In this document: positions 16,268 through 25,841 of the stretch, piece after piece | How the letters are laid out: each line of letters opens with the position of its first letter | Numbering within the stretch: position 1 is the first letter of the stretch | Source: Candidatus Sumerlaea chitinivorans | Lineage (GTDB): Bacteria; Sumerlaeota; Sumerlaeia; Sumerlaeales; Sumerlaeaceae | Length of the DNA: 64,000 nt | Reading direction: 5' to 3' | Assembly: GCA_003290465.1 (NCBI GenBank) | Contig: CP030759.1 | Location: 908,672 to 972,671, forward strand | Made by a program: the position numbers and the translations under genes | Notes under the pieces: model-generated | Database searches by the model: none | What the model saw: the letters and a program-made list of their open reading frames with translations, nothing else | Told to the model about the DNA's origin: nothing

Positions 16268-18340
16268 TCAGCTTTTCTTGAAAAGCTTGCGTAGCCGGTA
16301 AACAAGCGAGCCCGAGAGCGCTGTTTGGAGGCGCTCAATTTCTTTTGTTTGCTCGTCTGCTAGTTTCTCTAAGGCCAAAAGCCGTGTATGGAGCTCCCCA
16401 ATGCGAGAGATTTTCTCGTCTCGTTCCGCGGTGACTTCAGCCAGTTTCTGACGCGCAAGCCGCAGGTCTTCCTCGAGTGCAGCAACTTTCGCCTCCCACT
16501 CCTGCTGCTTTTTTGCCAATTCACGCTCAAGCGCTTGCTCCGCATCCCGCCCGCTCAATAGGATTTCTTCTTGGGCTACGAGTGGTTGAGCCAGAAGCAG
16601 AGAGAAATTTCCGAGGGCCGACGAGTTTGAAACCACCCTTAAAACCAGATTTGCCTCTACGGCGTCTCTTGGGAAGGGCACCAAGATTTCGCTCCAATTC
16701 CGGAGGAATTCCGTGTCCACCGCGGTGAAGCGCCGTTCGAGAAGCGTTTGGTCTCCGTGCGAAGTGCGCCAAATCACGCTAAACCCGATAGCGGAGGAGG
16801 TTCCTGTTAGCAAATCGAGGGAGCGATATGTGGCCCCAACGTAAAAAGAAAGAACTTGGCGACCTGTTGGGATCCAGGGGAAATGGATCTCGCTATTTGC
16901 TTGGAGGGCTAAATACCCGAGCTGCTCGTTACCCAGCCTAAAGGTTCCGACATCCACTGCAAGAGGATTGGCCAACTGAAAACGCGCTCTTGTGAGCTCG
17001 TGGAGCAAATTCACAGTGGAAGGGGGCGGGTTTGGGATGTTCCGGACCGCTCGGGCGATCGCATGCATCCTGAGGCGAGACATCGCGTTGTTCAGCAAGG
17101 CATGGGATGCCACGGGAACGTGTGCCGCTGGTTTAAGAAAATCCACAATTGGAGTATCTGAGGCTGCTATCGGATGCTCCTGCTGTTTTCCCCTGAGGTA
17201 TTCCGCAAGGGAAGTTCCTGTAATGGGGCAAAAGAAGCGAGGTCGAACATCGTCAAACTCGATCTCATTGAACAGTGCGACTGTCTCGCGTACGCTTTCT
17301 TCACTTTCGAGCGGGACCCCAAACATTACCGTTGCACCAACTTGGATCCCCAGCTCATGAGCGCGATTTACTATTTCTCGAAGTTTTGAATTCGAGTGGT
17401 TGCGGGTGGCAATACGTTTGCGGAAAGCCTCGTTTCCATTTTCTACCCCGATCCATAGCTTCGCACAACCAGCTTCCTTGAGCAGACGCAGGGCTTCGTC
17501 GTCGCACATCTCAGCGGCGGCAGTCACTTCAAAGGGGGGAGGTGTGGCGCGCTGGAGATGTTGCACCAGCCCTCGTAGCCATGGCTTTTCCATCGGAAAC
17601 AGCTCGTCGCAAAAGATAATACGATCATAGGGAAGTCGTCGGAGTTCCGCAAGGATTTCACCTGCGACGCTGGCAGCGGAGCGACAGCGAAAATACGTGC
17701 CTTTTCCACCATAGGCGCGCTTCAACACGGGACTGTAGCAGAAGACACACTCATGGGGGCAGCCCCGAGACGCGGCCACATAAAGCACCTTCTCCCCAAC
17801 AGGAGTCTCAAATGGGAACTGATCAACTGCAGTCCGATCCGGGATGGGCAAGGTATCGATGTTCTCCACGAGCGGCCTTAGTGGATTTCTTCGCCACTCC
17901 CCTGTTGGTTCCCGCCACCAGAGGTTTTTCACACGCGAGAACTCTCGCTGGTATTCTAATTCGTGAAGAAGCTCGTAAAGAGCAATCTCCCCTTCGCCTA
18001 TTACTAAGAAGTCAAAAGCCTCGCTACGAATCAATTCATCGGGACAAAGAACGGTCCCGATACCAGCAGCAATTATTGCGTATGGGAAGTTGCTTCGCCT
18101 CAGTTCCTTCGCAAACTCAATGCTTGCGACGAAATTGAATTCATCAAGCAAGACAACGACGTACTTGCCTTCACGCGAGAACTCTTGTGCCACTCTGGCG
18201 TTGCTGCGCTCGGGGAAAATAACTCGGTGACGTACTTCAAAGTGCCCATCCGCAAGAACTTGTGCGTAAACGCCTAATCCCAAAAGATGGAGCGCACGGG
18301 CAGGCGAACCGACATCGCAGTAGACGAGGTTTACATGCAT
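16268..18340 (-). CDS. B12-binding domain radical SAM protein with C-terminal coiled coil
   Basis: A 690-residue protein. Residues 1-165 form a Rossmann-like B12-binding domain (VYCDVGSPARALHLLGLGVYA at the start, VIGEGEIALYELL). The radical SAM core follows, with RGCPHECVFCYSP near residue 200 holding the CxxxCxxC cluster and GVENGNEAFRKRI and VGATVMFGVP further on. The middle (about 440-590) looks like a beta-sandwich of unknown role. A charged coiled coil of roughly 60 residues follows, ending in a basic SLVYRLRKLFKKS tail like that on many polysaccharide glycosyltransferases. The relatives include methyltransferases and cyclases acting on unactivated carbons. I infer a role in modifying a glycan, lipid or secondary metabolite. 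Conserved start ATG at 18340. Confidence 0.8.
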   Translation of the reverse strand: MHVNLVYCDVGSPARALHLLGLGVYAQVLADGHFEVRHRVIFPERSNARVAQEFSREGKYVVVLLDEFNFVASIEFAKELRRSNFPYAIIAAGIGTVLCPDELIRSEAFDFLVIGEGEIALYELLHELEYQREFSRVKNLWWREPTGEWRRNPLRPLVENIDTLPIPDRTAVDQFPFETPVGEKVLYVAASRGCPHECVFCYSPVLKRAYGGKGTYFRCRSAASVAGEILAELRRLPYDRIIFCDELFPMEKPWLRGLVQHLQRATPPPFEVTAAAEMCDDEALRLLKEAGCAKLWIGVENGNEAFRKRIATRNHSNSKLREIVNRAHELGIQVGATVMFGVPLESEESVRETVALFNEIEFDDVRPRFFCPITGTSLAEYLRGKQQEHPIAASDTPIVDFLKPAAHVPVASHALLNNAMSRLRMHAIARAVRNIPNPPPSTVNLLHELTRARFQLANPLAVDVGTFRLGNEQLGYLALQANSEIHFPWIPTGRQVLSFYVGATYRSLDLLTGTSSAIGFSVIWRTSHGDQTLLERRFTAVDTEFLRNWSEILVPFPRDAVEANLVLRVVSNSSALGNFSLLLAQPLVAQEEILLSGRDAEQALERELAKKQQEWEAKVAALEEDLRLARQKLAEVTAERDEKISRIGELHTRLLALEKLADEQTKEIERLQTALSGSLVYRLRKLFKKS

Positions 18341-18419
18341 GACAGTTGAGTATTACACTGGGGCACGCGCTCCGACAAGTTTAAACACTCGCAGTGTGAG
18401 AAACCATCAGCGTGAACAC

Positions 18420-20357
18420 TTACAGTTGGGAAGCTCCGTCGCTTTGATACATTGCTTCGATGACGTTTGCATAGCGGGACATGATTACGTTTCGTTTCGG
18501 TTTTAACGTCTGAGTAAGTAAACCGTTGGCGTCCGTAAATGGCTCCACCAGCAAAGTCACTTTGTTGATCATCTCAAACGCCCGGAAGCCGCCGTCTTCG
18601 CTAAGCATCTTGTTGATTTCATCTCGCACCAGTCGAGAGGCGTTGGGGTGGGAGACCAAATCCTCTGGTGGGACATCTTGGGGTAATCCAAGGCGAACTG
18701 CCAGTTGCGCGAAATCCGGGACAACCAAGGCGCCAAGCGTCTTACGGTCTTGTCCAACAACCACGATTTGAGAGACAAGCGGACTCTTGCGCGCAACAGT
18801 TTCGATCTTTTCCGGTTCGACATTCTCTCCCGACGAAAGAACAATTGTATCCTTAGCTCGTCCGGATACCACTAAGTGACCGTTCCATGTGAACCACCCC
18901 AGATCACCGGTGTTCAGCCAGCCATCTTCGCTCAGAACTTTGCGCGTTTCTTCTTCGTTGCGGAAGTATCCGTCCATCACCTGCGGGCCCCGAGCGTAGA
19001 TCACCCCTACTTGGCCTTGCGGGAGTGGATTACCGTCCTCATCACGAATCTCGATCTCCGTATCGGGGAGTGGTTTTCCTACGGTGCCCCGTACATTTTC
19101 TTTTAGGGTGCGCACTGCAAGAACCGGCGATGTTTCGGTTAGTCCATATCCATTTAGGATAGGGATTCCGACAGCTTCAAAGAAGTCGTCGAGGTAGGCT
19201 GCCAAAGAGCCCCCACCACTGACAGCTGCTTTGAGTTTCGTTCCGGTGAGTCTCCGAACTTTTCTGTACAGGAGAATGTCGGCAAAGATGTGAGGCAGGC
19301 ATAGCACGACTAACTTGCCCAGGGCCGCCAGCCGAGATGCGACGGGTGGTGGGGTTGAAGAGCAGACCTTTCCCGTAACCAGACGTTTGGCTCGAACATA
19401 CTCCCGGCTTTTTGCCAGCAGCTGCTCAATAAGTCTGCGTTTGATGGGGGACTCGGCACGAATCTTACCCATAACTGCATCGTAAACCGATTCCCAGATT
19501 CGTGGGACGCACGGTAGAAAAGCTGGATTGGCTGCTGCCATATCTTCTCGCAGCCAGCGCTTATCTGTGTAGTAAATGGTCACGCCATGACGCATCCCAA
19601 AGTATTCGGCAACGCGCTCGTACACATGCCACGCAGGCAGTATCGAAAGGAGTACATCTCCCGGGTGGATCTGAAAGCCTAAATCGATAATGTCGCATTG
19701 GTAGCTCAGATTCCGATGTCGGAGGGGGACCCCTTTGGGGATTCCCGTGGTTCCCGACGTGTAGACTATTGCAGCAATCTGATCAGGCGTCACTTGCTGC
19801 CTTGCGGTATGGAATTTGTCCCGTTGCTCGCGTCCTCGCTCCACAACATCTGAGAAATTGTACACGGTGATTCCGCCAGCTCGCTCAAGCGCGTGGGCCG
19901 AATCATCCATCATCACCAAAAATTGGAGCGAGGGGGCGAGGGAAATGTCGTGAGCAATTCGCTCATAGAGGCGACGGTCCTGAAGAATGGCTGCTTTTGC
20001 TTCGCTGTGATTTACAATGTACCAAATCTCGGGGACTGTGGTGTCGGAGCTCCGAGGTACGCTAATCGCGCCGGTACACACTAAAGCGAGATCGCTAATG
20101 AGCCATCGCGGGCGATTGTCCGCCAGTAGGGCGACCCGGTCACCGGGCGCGATCCCCAAGGACAACAGTCCAGCCCCAAAGCACTCAACCTGTTCCGCAA
20201 GCTCTTGATAAGTGTATTTTTCTGGAGGCTGTCGGTGCGGGGCATGGATTGCTAATACGCTTCCCCAGCGGGAGACGGTCGAAAAAAATATATCCGGTAA
20301 AGTCCTTGGCTCGGATGTGATCCCTATGGTTTCGACTGGGTTTGTCATCTCTCGCAC
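18420..20357 (-). CDS. Long-chain fatty acid-CoA ligase (AMP-forming)
   Basis: An ANL-superfamily enzyme of 645 residues (the longer FadD15/plant LACS type) that activates fatty acids via an acyl-adenylate. It has the P-loop-like AMP motif IVYTSGTTGIPKGVPLRHRN, ILPAWHVYERVAEY, the GYGLTETSPVLAVR motif that contacts adenine, and the hinge NTGDLGWFTWNGHLVVSGRAKDTIVLSSGENVEPEKIE. It acts at the membrane's cytosolic face. The frame begins with GTG at 20357; ATG at 20348 is also good. No beta-oxidation genes are adjacent, so it could serve phospholipid acyl recycling or degradation. The gene stands alone on the minus strand. Confidence 0.93.
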   Translation of the reverse strand: MREMTNPVETIGITSEPRTLPDIFFSTVSRWGSVLAIHAPHRQPPEKYTYQELAEQVECFGAGLLSLGIAPGDRVALLADNRPRWLISDLALVCTGAISVPRSSDTTVPEIWYIVNHSEAKAAILQDRRLYERIAHDISLAPSLQFLVMMDDSAHALERAGGITVYNFSDVVERGREQRDKFHTARQQVTPDQIAAIVYTSGTTGIPKGVPLRHRNLSYQCDIIDLGFQIHPGDVLLSILPAWHVYERVAEYFGMRHGVTIYYTDKRWLREDMAAANPAFLPCVPRIWESVYDAVMGKIRAESPIKRRLIEQLLAKSREYVRAKRLVTGKVCSSTPPPVASRLAALGKLVVLCLPHIFADILLYRKVRRLTGTKLKAAVSGGGSLAAYLDDFFEAVGIPILNGYGLTETSPVLAVRTLKENVRGTVGKPLPDTEIEIRDEDGNPLPQGQVGVIYARGPQVMDGYFRNEEETRKVLSEDGWLNTGDLGWFTWNGHLVVSGRAKDTIVLSSGENVEPEKIETVARKSPLVSQIVVVGQDRKTLGALVVPDFAQLAVRLGLPQDVPPEDLVSHPNASRLVRDEINKMLSEDGGFRAFEMINKVTLLVEPFTDANGLLTQTLKPKRNVIMSRYANVIEAMYQSDGASQL

Positions 20358-20689
20358 CAGTTACGGCTCTTCTGGATAATATTAGTACTAAACTGTCAGC
20401 TCATCTGTCGCGCAGAGATAAGTCTTCTGAGCAATGGTGCCCCTTAACGAACCACTCGTTCGGCTATTCGTCAATTAACTACCTCGCATATCTCACGAGA
20501 GACATCGACAGCTTGAGCTAACGTTGAATGCGGGAATGGCCGCCCGGAGGCAAGTGAGATTTCCATTTGCGCACTGACAATCTGCGTGGGAACCCACGGG
20601 ACGAAGTTCAACACCTGTTCGACAAGACTCCTACTCCCCCACCCTGACGGAGTGTGTTCACGTTCTATTCTCCTTGTGTCCGAAAGGGA
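20358..20689. other. Intergenic stretch without a recognisable gene
   Basis: A gap of about 330 bases lies between the acyl-CoA ligase start and the sugar transferase stop, both leftward genes. It holds no open frame of note. It contains a short palindrome (CGTGG-GAAC-CCACG around 20587-20600) and is expected to contain the promoter of the acyl-CoA ligase gene, though no clear -35/-10 pair stands out. I see no terminator for the sugar transferase with a T-run. Confidence 0.4.
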
Positions 20690-22171
20690 TCACATCGCCC
20701 CGTAGCCTGTTGCAACAACGTATACGGTTTTCAGTAAGATCTTGAAGTCCAACCAGAGTGACCAGTTGTCGATATACTCGAGGTCGAGTTTCATCCAAAC
20801 GTCAAAAGGCAACTGATTGCGTCCACTGACTTGCCACAAGCACGTGATCCCCGGCTTCATCGAGAGACGTCGGCGCTGCCACCGATCGTATTTTGCAACC
20901 TCGGAGGGAATAGGAGGGCGCGGCCCGACGAGACTCATATCTCCTCGCAAGACATTCCACAGCTGAGGCAGCTCATCAATGGATGTCTTCCGGATGAACT
21001 TTCCGATCTTGGTCACGCGAGGATCGTCGCGCATTTTGAACACAGGACCGCCCATCACATTCTTGTCTCTCAAGCGGTCAAGTTCCTTATCAGCTCCAAC
21101 TTTCATGGAGCGGAATTTCCAACAGGTGAATGGTTTGCCGTTGAGCCCACAACGCGTTTGGCCGTAGAAGATCGGGTCTTTCCATGACTCCGAGGTGATC
21201 TTGATCAAGATTGCGGTGATGACGAAAATGGGCGAGAATAGGATGAGCAGAATCGCAGCTGCAATCCGATCGAATGTGTACTTGAATAATAAAGCAGCGT
21301 TCATTTCTCGCGTTGGCGTATAAGTGACGACTGGGAACCCCTCGAAGAAATCCAGCACCGGCTTTGCAATGGTCGGCTCAAAGAAATTGAGGGACAAGCG
21401 GGTTCGAACCCCCATTACCTCGCATTGCTCCAACAAGGGGGTGAGCTCGTTCAGAGAAAGTTGTTCAGGGAGAAAAACGACTTCGTCCACGCAATGGGAT
21501 TCAAGGAAAGGAATGAGATTTGAAAGCCCACCCACCACTGGAACTCCGTCCACGAATTTGGCTTCCCGTCCGACGTCATCGATAATTCCCTCAACGCGAA
21601 ATCCCCAAACTGGATGATTTTTGATTAAAGTAAGAAAACGCCGTAAAGGCAGCCCACTACCCACAATGAGCAAGGTGCGGCAGAAGTGACCTCGCGCTCG
21701 TAGATACTGGAGAACTCTCGCCACAAGAACGGATTTGGCTAAAAGAAGCGCAGTGAGAATAGGAGCCGTGAGCAACAGGACTCCCCTGCTTACATTCTCA
21801 CTTCCCAATAGTGCTCTCTGATTGAGGCCGTCTCTATCCTTACCTTGGAGAAAGAAACTGAGCAATGCAAGAACCGCTACTGTTTCGACCGCGCTGACGA
21901 TCGCCGTTCTCCGCAACTCCCGGGGATTGCGCAAGCGATCCGATGCATAATATCGGTTCGCATACAGCACCGTGATCAGCACGACGGGCGTTACCCATGT
22001 CAGCCATACATAATCAGAAAAGCGCGAGGCAGATCGGAAGAAGTCTGGCAATAGGTAGGGAGCTATGATCTCGTTGCGCAGCACGTGGGCAAGCGCAACG
22101 GCCGCTGCTCCCAGTAGCCCGTCCAAGGCCATATTGACGCGTGTAAAAATGTATTCCTGCTCTTTAATCAT
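20690..22171 (-). CDS. Undecaprenyl-phosphate sugar phosphotransferase (WcaJ/WbaP-type polyisoprenyl-phosphate hexose-1-phosphate transferase)
   Basis: It starts surface-polysaccharide repeat units by moving a hexose-1-phosphate from a nucleotide sugar to undecaprenyl phosphate. The N-terminal 150 residues hold four hydrophobic helices, followed by a Rossmann-like CoA_binding_3 domain (LIVGSGLPLRRFLTL, GFRVEGIIDD). The C-terminal catalytic domain starts with the re-entrant helix (FDRIAAAILLILFSPIFV), then KFRSMKVGADKE, SIDELPQLWNVLRGDMSLVGPRPP with the catalytic Asp-Glu, and KPGITCLWQVSGRN. The 493 residues match this family. Together with rmlA and the glycosyltransferases elsewhere in the window it implies an exopolysaccharide or O-antigen pathway. 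The sugar is unknown. Confidence 0.92.
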   Translation of the reverse strand: MIKEQEYIFTRVNMALDGLLGAAAVALAHVLRNEIIAPYLLPDFFRSASRFSDYVWLTWVTPVVLITVLYANRYYASDRLRNPRELRRTAIVSAVETVAVLALLSFFLQGKDRDGLNQRALLGSENVSRGVLLLTAPILTALLLAKSVLVARVLQYLRARGHFCRTLLIVGSGLPLRRFLTLIKNHPVWGFRVEGIIDDVGREAKFVDGVPVVGGLSNLIPFLESHCVDEVVFLPEQLSLNELTPLLEQCEVMGVRTRLSLNFFEPTIAKPVLDFFEGFPVVTYTPTREMNAALLFKYTFDRIAAAILLILFSPIFVITAILIKITSESWKDPIFYGQTRCGLNGKPFTCWKFRSMKVGADKELDRLRDKNVMGGPVFKMRDDPRVTKIGKFIRKTSIDELPQLWNVLRGDMSLVGPRPPIPSEVAKYDRWQRRRLSMKPGITCLWQVSGRNQLPFDVWMKLDLEYIDNWSLWLDFKILLKTVYVVATGYGAM

Positions 22172-22275
22172 CTGCCCTATATATCTTTACCCTCATGGGA
22201 GGAGTTACTGTCAACCCAGACGCCGTATCTTGGAATCCCCTACCGAAATAACGACCTCGCAGCCCATTTCCGTCT

Positions 22276-23124
22276 TCAGAGTCGGACGTTATCAATTAAA
22301 CGCGTCGTTCCCAAGAACACAGCTGCAGCAATCATAGTGTTACCCAACTCAATCTCTTCCATGGGGCTCAAATCACTCATTCTCACGACTTCGACGTAAT
22401 CCACTCGTGCCCCCATCTCGTTTTCGACTCGAGCGATCACATGGCTTCGTAGCTTGGCTGCAGTCTTTTGGCCCGAAAGCGCTTGCAGTTTTGCTTCTGT
22501 TAGAGCTTGTGCCAGAATCGGGGCGCGCTGGCGTTCGTCGGGGCTGAGATAAACGTTACGCGAGCTCATTGCCAAGCCGTCTGGCTCGCGCACGGTTTCA
22601 ACGCCAATGATTTCGACTGGGAAGTTGAGATCCTGCACCATTTTGCGAATGATAAGCAGCTGCTGCGCATCCTTCCATCCAAAGATCGCAAAGTCGGGTT
22701 GAACGATATTGAAAAGTTTCGCTACGATGGTACACACCCCGCGAAAGTGCCCGGGACGCGACCGGCCGCAGAGGACCTCCGCCATGGGGCCCGGTTCGAC
22801 CATCACTTGCAGATCCTTTGGCGTGAGCAACTCTACACTCGGATAGAAAACATGTGTCGCGCCGGCGCGCGATGCCACTTCAAGATCATGATCAAGGTCC
22901 CGCGGATAACGCTCGAAATCCTCGTTTGGTCCAAACTGCAACGGGTTGACAAAGATGGACACAACTACAATGGGCGCCATCTCTTCGGCTTTACGAATTA
23001 AGGTGGCATGCCCTTCATGCAGGTATCCCATTGTCGGAACAAAGCCAATGAGCTGTCCACTACTACGAGCCTTTGCGATAGCTTCCCGCACCTCTTCGGG
23101 TGACCTGAGAATTTGCAACGACAT
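22276..23124 (-). CDS. panC: Pantothenate synthetase (pantoate-beta-alanine ligase)
   Basis: It condenses pantoate and beta-alanine with ATP to give pantothenate, the precursor of coenzyme A. The 282-residue length is normal. Motifs: VPTMGYLHEGHATLIRKA with the HIGH-like HEGH, SIFVNPLQFGPNEDFERYPRDLDHDL, GRSRPGHFRGVCTIVAKLFNIV and FGWKDAQQLLIIRKMVQDLN, then MSSRNVYLSPDERQRA. The ATG at 23124 has GGAGGGAAGG upstream. No panB or panD is adjacent. Confidence 0.96.
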   Translation of the reverse strand: MSLQILRSPEEVREAIAKARSSGQLIGFVPTMGYLHEGHATLIRKAEEMAPIVVVSIFVNPLQFGPNEDFERYPRDLDHDLEVASRAGATHVFYPSVELLTPKDLQVMVEPGPMAEVLCGRSRPGHFRGVCTIVAKLFNIVQPDFAIFGWKDAQQLLIIRKMVQDLNFPVEIIGVETVREPDGLAMSSRNVYLSPDERQRAPILAQALTEAKLQALSGQKTAAKLRSHVIARVENEMGARVDYVEVVRMSDLSPMEEIELGNTMIAAAVFLGTTRLIDNVRL

Positions 23125-23235
23125 GGCCTTCCCTCCAGTCTCCGTTAGCCAATCCTACTCGCAAACATGGATTGTCCATGGAAACATACATGCAGTCGTT
23201 GACATTTGTCTGAAACGGATTGAGCCTTCGCATCC

Positions 23236-25797
23236 ATGGAAATCCTGAGAGAACCCATTGGAGCAGTGAGGAGAAACGCAGTTTGTTTCCTTGTGGTCGC
23301 CCTCTTGCTAATCTGTTGTGGGCCTGTTTCGGCGGATGAAATCGTCTACAAAGGGACGAATCAGGTCGAGCGAGGAATTGTCGTCGAGGAATCCCCGACG
23401 AAAATACGATTCCGCGACGAGCAAGGTCGCGAAAAGCAAATTGATCGCATACTGATCCAAGAGATTCGCCGGGATACGACGGGCGGTGTTACTCTTTCGG
23501 AATTGTTGAGTCAGATTTCCTTCGCTCGCCAAGCCGGCGATTATCGGCGAGCCTTCGAGGCTGCACTGACTGCGGTCAGAACCAACCCGCAAAGCGCCAC
23601 GACTCTCTCAGAGGCATTTCAAGTGACCTTGCTTACAGCGGAGAACTCCGCACGTGAACTCTATGCAAAAGGCGATGTAGCTGGAGCCCACAAAGTTTTT
23701 GCAGAGGTTTTCCGCGCGATCACGGCACCGGAGGCGGAAAAACTCATTGCTTCAACAAGTGATTTAAAGCGCTGGCGGGAAACTGTGGGGAGATCATACT
23801 CCACGGTTGCGTACCTCCTTGCCATCCAAACGCTACAAGATTCAGCCAGTACGACAGCTGCGCTTCAGTTGCTACGCCAATCTGTTGAAGCAGATAATTC
23901 GAATACGACAGCGGCTATTTCCTTGGCCCGTTTGGCAAGGCGACTTGGAGATACTGAGCTTGCCCGAAAAACCTACGAATGGGTGATTCGGACGGGAGGA
24001 AACGCCTCAGAACTTGTTGGTTTAGCCCGAGCCGAACTCGAACAGATGAAAGCCCAGCTTTTGGCCGCTCAGCCGCAACTGCCTACTGCAACTGTGGCTC
24101 AGCCTCAGCCGCAGAATCCGCAGACTGTCTCCTCTCCCCTGCCCCAAGCCGCGCCTCCTACCACAGCCGCGGAGCCTCAGTGGCTGCGTGCTTTGCGGGA
24201 GCGCCTTGCTTCTGTGCCGGGCATGCAATATCTTAAGCCGGTTTACGACGAAGTCGCGAGTGGCCAATACAACACCTATATTGTAGGCGGGGGCTCCTTT
24301 ATCCTTATCTTCTGGATTATCCCTTATGCCCTTGTACGGAGTCGAAGTCGGAAAGGCGATGTTTTAGCCGCGGAAGCGCGGCAGAGTGTCAAACGGTGGG
24401 GTATAATTGCATTCATCCCGTATCTGTTCAAAAGCCTGGCAGCAGCAAAACCCAAAAATCGCTGCCCATTTTGCAATAAAACGCTCGACAGAATTGACGA
24501 TTACACTGATCTGAACTTCTATTCCTGTCCCCACTGCCGCGAGACGATTACTCCCATTTACGACTTGAAGGACTACATTAACCACTTAATTCGCCAGGTG
24601 GACCTTTCTTCTCGTCACGCAAAGCGAGGCTTGGAGACCGTTGTCGAGCGCGATGCAATGGTAAAGCTGGTTCGAGCCGTGATAACGTTGGCGTTTCGTC
24701 GTCGTGCCAGTGATTTACATTTGGAGAGTGATTTAGAAGGCGCAAAGTTGCGCATCCGAGTTGATGGAATGATGTACGATTTTCTCAGTCTCCCCAAAAG
24801 TGTCTCTTCAGCCTTTATCTCCGCACTCAAGATTATGGCGAACCTCGACATCACGGAGCGTCGGGTCCCACAAGATGGCAAGTTTTCCCTCTGGGTGGAT
24901 AAGAACGATCTCGATTTGCGCATCAACACAAGCCCTTCTGCCATGGGGGAAAAAGTTACCATACGAATTCTCAGCCAAAAGTCCATTTTGGTGGATCCCG
25001 TGAAACTGGGTCTTGAGGGGGAAAATCTTGAGCACTTTGAAAGTGCAATTCACCGGCCTCATGGAATGATCATTGTCACAGGCCCTGCTGGATCAGGAAA
25101 ATCTACGACCCTCTACGTGGCATTGAACGAGATCAATACGGGCGAGAAGAATATCGTCACCCTTGAAGATCCCATCGAGTATCAGCTCAAGGGTATCTCG
25201 CAAATGCAGGTGAATCCAGCTGCGAACTTCACCTTCGCGTCCGGAATGCGTTCAATTCTGCGTCAGGATCCTGACGTCATTATGGTGGGTGAGATTCGCG
25301 ATCCAGAAACTGCCGGGATTGCGGTGGATGCGGCTCTCACCGGCCACCTGGTCCTCACAACCCTACACACAATTGATTCGGTCACGATTTTTGCTCGGTT
25401 GGAAGAGCTTGGAGTGGAGCCTCGTCGAGTGGCGAATGCCTTGGTCTGTGCAATTGCCCAAAGGCTTGTGCGCGTGATTTGCAGCGAGTGTAAGCAACCC
25501 TACAAGCCGAAAAAACCAGATCTCGAGGCGCTGGGGCTCTTAGCGCGCGATCTCGAATTCTTTCACGGGGCTGGTTGCGAAGAGTGCATGAATACGGGAT
25601 ACTGTGGCCGTGTCGGCATCTTTGAATTCTTTATCCCTGATGCCGAAATCCGTGAGCTCCTTGAGGCAAATGCCACCTTATCTGTCATTCGTGAGCTGGC
25701 GCGCAAGAAAGGGCTTCGGACTCTACGAGAAGAAGGAATTCAAAAAGTGCTGCAGGGCCTCACAACGGTAGAAGAGGTCATCCGCGTCACATCTTAG
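23236..25797 (+). CDS. Membrane-anchored GspE/PilB-family ATPase fused to an exported N-terminal domain
   Basis: An 853-residue fusion. Residues 10-34 look like a signal peptide or anchor (a hydrophobic run ending CCGPVSADE). Residues 35-275 form an exported-looking region with a short beta part (DEIVYKGTNQVERGIVVEE) and helical TPR-like repeats (FARQAGDYRRAFEAAL, LARRLGDTELARKTYEWV). A Pro/Gln/Ala-rich linker spans about 276-310 and a transmembrane helix about 348-367. The cytoplasmic part has a zinc ribbon (Cys410, 413, 431, 434) and then the secretion ATPase: LHLESD, Walker A GPAGSGKSTT from 616, Walker B VIMVGEIRD from 681, His box TGHLVLTTLHT and the tetracysteine knuckle (Cys749, 752, 781, 784). 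The usual N-terminal GspE/PilB docking domain is absent. Start ATG 23236, or GTG at 23266. I infer an extension-type motor coupled directly to an extracytoplasmic domain. Confidence 0.82.
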   Translation: MEILREPIGAVRRNAVCFLVVALLLICCGPVSADEIVYKGTNQVERGIVVEESPTKIRFRDEQGREKQIDRILIQEIRRDTTGGVTLSELLSQISFARQAGDYRRAFEAALTAVRTNPQSATTLSEAFQVTLLTAENSARELYAKGDVAGAHKVFAEVFRAITAPEAEKLIASTSDLKRWRETVGRSYSTVAYLLAIQTLQDSASTTAALQLLRQSVEADNSNTTAAISLARLARRLGDTELARKTYEWVIRTGGNASELVGLARAELEQMKAQLLAAQPQLPTATVAQPQPQNPQTVSSPLPQAAPPTTAAEPQWLRALRERLASVPGMQYLKPVYDEVASGQYNTYIVGGGSFILIFWIIPYALVRSRSRKGDVLAAEARQSVKRWGIIAFIPYLFKSLAAAKPKNRCPFCNKTLDRIDDYTDLNFYSCPHCRETITPIYDLKDYINHLIRQVDLSSRHAKRGLETVVERDAMVKLVRAVITLAFRRRASDLHLESDLEGAKLRIRVDGMMYDFLSLPKSVSSAFISALKIMANLDITERRVPQDGKFSLWVDKNDLDLRINTSPSAMGEKVTIRILSQKSILVDPVKLGLEGENLEHFESAIHRPHGMIIVTGPAGSGKSTTLYVALNEINTGEKNIVTLEDPIEYQLKGISQMQVNPAANFTFASGMRSILRQDPDVIMVGEIRDPETAGIAVDAALTGHLVLTTLHTIDSVTIFARLEELGVEPRRVANALVCAIAQRLVRVICSECKQPYKPKKPDLEALGLLARDLEFFHGAGCEECMNTGYCGRVGIFEFFIPDAEIRELLEANATLSVIRELARKKGLRTLREEGIQKVLQGLTTVEEVIRVTS

Positions 25798-25841
25798 TTT
25801 CAATCTTAGAGATGGTCAGTGGCGCGCTCCCGCACTCGTCG

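Noticed and set aside
16268-16292. AGCTTTTC/GAAAAGCT palindrome near the end of the radical SAM gene
   Set aside because: It lies in the coding sequence for the basic tail, has a two-base loop and no clear T-run.
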